Below, in pieces: positions 15,772-19,303 of a stretch of 19,303 nucleotides of DNA. The notes below the pieces were generated by a model. The model was given only the letters and a program-made list of their open reading frames with translations, ran no database searches and had not been told where the DNA came from. How positions within the stretch are numbered: position 1 is the first letter of the stretch; every line of letters starts with the position of its first letter. The stretch comes from Bacteroidia bacterium. Its GTDB lineage: Bacteria; Bacteroidota; Bacteroidia; JAESSM01; NORP286. A program made the position numbers and the translations under genes. Where the stretch lies: NCBI GenBank assembly GCA_016764115.1, contig JAESSM010000032.1, forward strand, positions 2,435-21,737, written 5' to 3'.

Positions 15772-17079
15772 ATGAGTTCATTTGAAATAATTGGAGGGAA
15801 ACCGCTTAACGGTAATATCGAGCCTCAAGGTGCTAAAAATGAAGCATTACAGGTTATTTCAGCTGTATTACTTACCGACCAGAAAATTACAATAAGTAAC
15901 ATCCCAGATATTCGGGATGTGAATAAGCTTATAGATATCCTAAAACTTCTAAGTGTTAAGGTTGAACAAATATCCAAGGACACATATTCGTTTCAAGCCG
16001 ACAATGTTGATATTGATTTTATGAATACGGATGAGTTCAAAAATGAGGCACAAGGATTAAGGGGTTCTATTATGATCATTGGTCCAATGTTGTCAAGGTT
16101 TGGGAAAGGTTATATGCCTAAACCCGGAGGTGATAAGATTGGGAGGAGGAGACTTGACACGCACTTTATTGGATTTGAAAAACTAGGAGCTAAATACGAT
16201 TACGACCCCAATACTCTAAATTATGAAGTCATTGCAGAAAAACTTCATGGTTGTTATATGCATTTGGATGAACCGTCAGTAACAGGAACAGCTAATATAG
16301 TAATGGCATCATGCCTTGCTAAAGGAACAACTACCATTTTTAATGCCGCATGCGAACCTTATTTGCAACAACTTTGCAACATGCTTAATAGTATGGGTGC
16401 AAAAATAGAGGGTGTTGGTTCTAATAGACTAGTTATTGATGGAGTTGAAAACTTAGGAGGATGTGAGCATAAATTACTTCCTGATATGATTGAAGTTGGT
16501 AGCTTTATTGGGTTAGCAGCTATTACAAAGTCTGATATAACAATTACCAATGCAGGTGTAGAACATTTGGGTCTTATTCCTAGTGTTTTTGCAAGATTAG
16601 GCATTAAGCTCAACATTAACAATGATGATATTCATATTCCTGCTCAGGATAATTATGAAATAGATACTTATATTGATGGTTCTATACTTACTATTTACGA
16701 TGGCCCTTGGCCTGGATTTACTCCGGATTTATTAAGTATAATTTTAGTTGTGGCGACACAAGCAAAAGGAAGTGTTCTGATACATCAAAAAATGTTTGAA
16801 AGCAGGTTGTTCTTTGTTGACAAGTTGATTGACATGGGAGCCCAAATCATACTATGCGATCCTCACAGGGCAACGATCATAGGAATGAATCACGAACATC
16901 CTTTACGAGGAATTGCAATGACTTCTCCTGATATCAGGGCTGGTGTTGCACTACTTATAGCAGCCTTATCGGCAGAAGGCCAAAGCACAATTCATAATAT
17001 TGAACAAATTGACAGAGGTTATCAGGATATTGATGGGAGATTGCGAAACTTAGGTGCGGAAATAACCAGAATTGATTAA
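15772..17079 (+). CDS. murA: UDP-N-acetylglucosamine 1-carboxyvinyltransferase MurA (Cys-to-Asp type)
   Basis: MurA transfers enolpyruvate from PEP to UDP-GlcNAc, the first committed step of peptidoglycan synthesis, in the cytoplasm. At 435 residues it is full length (E. coli 419). Visible sites are PQGAKNEAL with Lys22 near the start, the loop PGGDKIGRRRLDTH (residues 118-131), TGTANIVMA, and GFTPDLLSI, which corresponds to the catalytic-Asp segment of the family. At the loop position of E. coli Cys115 this protein has Asp121. Asp there is known to keep activity and to give natural insensitivity to fosfomycin, as in Mycobacterium and Chlamydia. The stop codon TAA shares the bases TTAA with the stop of the opposing DUF2807 gene, so the two genes overlap by four bases. 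A TAnnTTTG box lies upstream. Confidence 0.95.
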   Translation: MSSFEIIGGKPLNGNIEPQGAKNEALQVISAVLLTDQKITISNIPDIRDVNKLIDILKLLSVKVEQISKDTYSFQADNVDIDFMNTDEFKNEAQGLRGSIMIIGPMLSRFGKGYMPKPGGDKIGRRRLDTHFIGFEKLGAKYDYDPNTLNYEVIAEKLHGCYMHLDEPSVTGTANIVMASCLAKGTTTIFNAACEPYLQQLCNMLNSMGAKIEGVGSNRLVIDGVENLGGCEHKLLPDMIEVGSFIGLAAITKSDITITNAGVEHLGLIPSVFARLGIKLNINNDDIHIPAQDNYEIDTYIDGSILTIYDGPWPGFTPDLLSIILVVATQAKGSVLIHQKMFESRLFFVDKLIDMGAQIILCDPHRATIIGMNHEHPLRGIAMTSPDIRAGVALLIAALSAEGQSTIHNIEQIDRGYQDIDGRLRNLGAEITRID

Positions 17080-17768
17080 CCGGTAATTTTCTTAATACTG
17101 CTTGCTCCGGAAACATCTTCAGTAACTTTAGCATTCCCTTTAAATTCCAAAGTACTTGCACCACTTGCGATCACATCTAATATCTTAACAGCATTCACTT
17201 TTGCAGAACTTGCACCAGACAGATCGGCTTTGATATTATCTGCAGAAAACTTGAATGAATCTAGCTCAGAAGCTCCCGATATTTCTAAATGAAAATTCAA
17301 TGCATCGCCTGTTAATTTACATTTGCTTGCTCCGCTCACTTCCAATTTTAACTCTTCTGAATTAATCTCAATATCTGATTCTGAAGCCCCTGAGATTTCA
17401 ATCTTCAATTCTTCTTCTTCAAATCCTTTAATTGAAGATAAGCTTGCCCCGCTAAATGTTGCTTTACTGAGATGAGGCATAACAATATTGACTTTAATTC
17501 TTTTTGAATGGTTACCCCAGCTAAAAAACTCCCATTCGTAATCAATGTACAGCTCATCCCCATCAACTCCCACATCAATATTATCCATATACTTCTCCTC
17601 ACTTATGACCTCAACTTTATATTCAGGTCCTTTAGTTACCGATATTTCAAAAGTATGCCCAATTCTTACTTCATCAAAGTCTTTAAATTCATAAGTCTTC
17701 GTTATCTCAACACCAAAGCTAGCTAAGAATAAAAACAGAAATAGAAATAATACAGGAATTCGTTTCAT
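17076..17768 (-). CDS. Exported DUF2807 (head GIN domain) protein with seven SGAS repeats
   Basis: This 230-residue protein has a Sec signal (MKRIPVLFLFLFLFLASFG) and a DUF2807 'putative auto-transporter adhesin, head GIN' body. The N-terminal part (residues 22-100) carries the family features FDEVRIGHTFEISVTKG and YKVEVISEEKYMDNIDV. From residue 106 the motif SGAS recurs seven times, at 106, 126, 145, 164, 184, 202 and 220, every 18-20 residues. This matches one turn of a right-handed beta-helix per repeat. No lipobox and no T9SS tail are seen, so a periplasmic or envelope location is likely. It lies 8 bases after the copper-monooxygenase gene and is surely co-transcribed with it. Its own function is unknown. 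It overlaps murA by four bases at the 3' end. Confidence 0.88.
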   Translation of the reverse strand: MKRIPVLFLFLFLFLASFGVEITKTYEFKDFDEVRIGHTFEISVTKGPEYKVEVISEEKYMDNIDVGVDGDELYIDYEWEFFSWGNHSKRIKVNIVMPHLSKATFSGASLSSIKGFEEEELKIEISGASESDIEINSEELKLEVSGASKCKLTGDALNFHLEISGASELDSFKFSADNIKADLSGASSAKVNAVKILDVIASGASTLEFKGNAKVTEDVSGASSIKKITG

Positions 17769-17776
17769 AATACTCC

Positions 17777-19303
17777 TTATTTAATTATCAATTTCCCTGA
17801 TTTAATACAGTTTGTATTATCAAATATTTTAAACACAAATACCCCCGGTTTAAGATCTCTTATTCGTAATAAATGTGTACCTGAAGTTTCATTTCCAATA
17901 AATTCAGAAAAAACTTCCTCTCCTAATAAATTGTAAAGATTTAAAGTTTTATCTCCAACAGGTAGATTATCAAATTGTATGGTTGTACTAGCTGTGAAAG
18001 GGTTTGGATAAACCGTAAGCTTGGAAATATCAATAATTTCGTCTTTTTCTGTGGAAGTATACCAGACTCCGGCCGTATCATCAGTATACATTACCAACAT
18101 GATCATCATTTCATCTTCTGATGTATCTCCAAAACCAACTGATTTAGATCCAGTATTATTAAAAGTTGCTTCATGAACGAAGCCTTCATTCCACTTTGAT
18201 TGCAAAAATGGTTCAAAAAATCTTGTTGGAGGATGCTGATAATCGTAACCAATGAATGTCCCTCCAGGAATGCCATCAATTCTGGAAGCATCAAAAACTT
18301 CTTCTCCCTTTACTCCAGCTGCACTTCTTTCATAAATATGATAATCTTGTCCCCATTGATGTGTATGAGAAGATAATTGCCAAATATATAGATAGCTGCT
18401 GGAGCCGAGATAATAATCTGCAGAAAAATCATAGTCCGTACCGTCATTGGGAATCCATATATTTGTATTCACTCCTAAGTCGGTTTTCATAATTTGACTA
18501 GCTAAACCTATCTTTTGCGTATAAACATTCACGTAAGTTTCACAAGCAAGTACTTTTGTGGAAGAGTAATTGATGAAATGGGAATTAAGATCAAGCACCG
18601 TGGATTGTGGCCATGAGAAAGCCGTACCCCTTGGTAAAATTACTGAATCAGATTTCTGGAGAGCTACAACAAACTCTGTATAATAATGTGCATTATCTAA
18701 TCTCAAACCATCACCTTTTTGGTTTTCATAACCATCTGCGTATTTAAATATGATGAAATGGTGGCTGTATTGCGTACCCATTTCAACATCTAGTCTGTTT
18801 ACCTCAATATCAGAATCTAAATCCAAATCATATCTTGAAAAATATTCTATCTCATCTGATTTATCAAGAAAAAATGGACCCACATGAATTTGAAAACCCT
18901 CAGAAGAATCCGGTTTTGGTGGAATTTCCGTAATAGGTTGTATTCCATTACCGTTATAGAAATCATAAATTAAATTAGTATCAATTACTGACCCAGATTC
19001 AGTAGCGCCATGTAAAATCCATTGCCTTATCAACTCTATCTCTTCATCTCTTAAGGTTCCGCCCTGCGGCATATTAGTACCTTCGGATGCATCTAATTGA
19101 ACATCTCCTGCTAACCCATTATTACATTTTCTAAATAAAAAACTTCTATATGGGTCGCCGGGATAAACTAACTTATATCCTTTTGAAACCGCAAATGAAT
19201 TAGTGGGATTTTGGTTTACAAGATTGCCATAAACCTCAGAGCTACTACTCCCCTGAAGATCTAAACTACCAGCAGGTATTGCATTATCATGACATGAACT
19301 AAA
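17777..19303 (-). CDS. Surface cytochrome-c-like / PHM-like copper monooxygenase fusion with T9SS tail (5' end outside window)
   Basis: The frame stays open to the window edge, so the ATG at 19072 is internal; 508 residues are visible. In order: (1) residues 1-100, a cytochrome-c-like segment starting F-S-S-C-H with the first heme Cys cut off, then PGDPYRSFLFRK, then NMPQGGTLRDEEIELIRQWI with Met78 as probable distal ligand. (2) About residues 130-410, a copper type II ascorbate-dependent monooxygenase fold. All six copper ligands of peptidylglycine monooxygenase can be matched: His181-His182 in YSHHFIIF, His242 in LNSHFINYS, His313 and His315 in SSHTHQWG, and Met399 in TSEDEMMIMLVMY. (3) From about residue 426, a type A T9SS sorting domain (KLTVYPNPF to the end). 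It is predicted to be exported to the cell surface as a redox enzyme. The substrate is unknown. The DUF2807 gene follows 8 bases later. Confidence 0.88.
   Translation of the reverse strand, partial: FSSCHDNAIPAGSLDLQGSSSSEVYGNLVNQNPTNSFAVSKGYKLVYPGDPYRSFLFRKCNNGLAGDVQLDASEGTNMPQGGTLRDEEIELIRQWILHGATESGSVIDTNLIYDFYNGNGIQPITEIPPKPDSSEGFQIHVGPFFLDKSDEIEYFSRYDLDLDSDIEVNRLDVEMGTQYSHHFIIFKYADGYENQKGDGLRLDNAHYYTEFVVALQKSDSVILPRGTAFSWPQSTVLDLNSHFINYSSTKVLACETYVNVYTQKIGLASQIMKTDLGVNTNIWIPNDGTDYDFSADYYLGSSSYLYIWQLSSHTHQWGQDYHIYERSAAGVKGEEVFDASRIDGIPGGTFIGYDYQHPPTRFFEPFLQSKWNEGFVHEATFNNTGSKSVGFGDTSEDEMMIMLVMYTDDTAGVWYTSTEKDEIIDISKLTVYPNPFTASTTIQFDNLPVGDKTLNLYNLLGEEVFSEFIGNETSGTHLLRIRDLKPGVFVFKIFDNTNCIKSGKLIIK

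Noticed and set aside
1..19303. Mobile element, phage, CRISPR or tRNA content
   Set aside because: No transposase, integrase, evenly spaced identical repeats, or cloverleaf with a CCA-proximal stem was seen. The gene content is core metabolism and envelope genes.

Overview
The window is AT-rich chromosomal DNA from a member of the Bacteroidota, probably a Cytophagales-type bacterium. The evidence is two proteins with type IX secretion (Por/T9SS) type A C-terminal sorting domains, a BshC bacillithiol enzyme, a DUF2807 'GIN' protein, an ASPIC/UnbV FG-GAP protein, the rpsF-rpsR-rplI order, and promoter-like TAnnTTTG boxes in place of sigma70 boxes. The order-level placement is inference. I see no tRNA, rRNA, CRISPR, insertion sequence or phage gene. 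No gene-free stretch exceeds about 160 bases.

Layout. 1-1713 (+): the end of an ABC-2 permease, then a Ppx/GppA phosphatase. 1714-3255 (-): an M32 carboxypeptidase. 3323-4950 (+): a secreted FG-GAP/ASPIC protein with a T9SS tail, broken by a one-base frameshift near 3721-3727. 4951-15662 is one long run of minus-strand genes. Read in transcription order it holds NAD(P)HX repair (nnrE/nnrD fusion), a small lipoprotein, a two-TM protein, bshC, the rpsF-rpsR-rplI ribosomal operon with a strong terminator, pfkA, then bioB-(terminator)-bioF-bioD-MFS transporter. 15772-17079 (+): murA. 17076-17768 (-): a DUF2807 protein with seven SGAS repeats. 17777-19303 (-, running off the edge): a large surface protein that joins a cytochrome-c-like segment, a PHM-like copper monooxygenase domain and a T9SS tail.

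How the genes work together. Most of the window is housekeeping: biotin, glycolysis, translation, peptidoglycan precursor synthesis, cofactor repair and thiol synthesis. The envelope layer is the two T9SS cargo proteins, the DUF2807 protein, the lipoprotein and the permease. The most interesting items are the heme-copper monooxygenase at the right edge, in which all six PHM copper ligands can be matched; an intrinsic terminator between bioB and bioF that should make BioB more abundant than the rest of the operon; the frameshifted FG-GAP gene; MurA with Asp in place of the fosfomycin-target Cys; and three tail-to-tail gene junctions with no spacer at all.

Several starts were revised by reading the DNA. 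bioF is set at 8017 and bioB at 9029, both ATG. In each case the longer reading begins at a TTG that lies in a terminator U-tract (bioF) or in non-conserved leader sequence (bioB).
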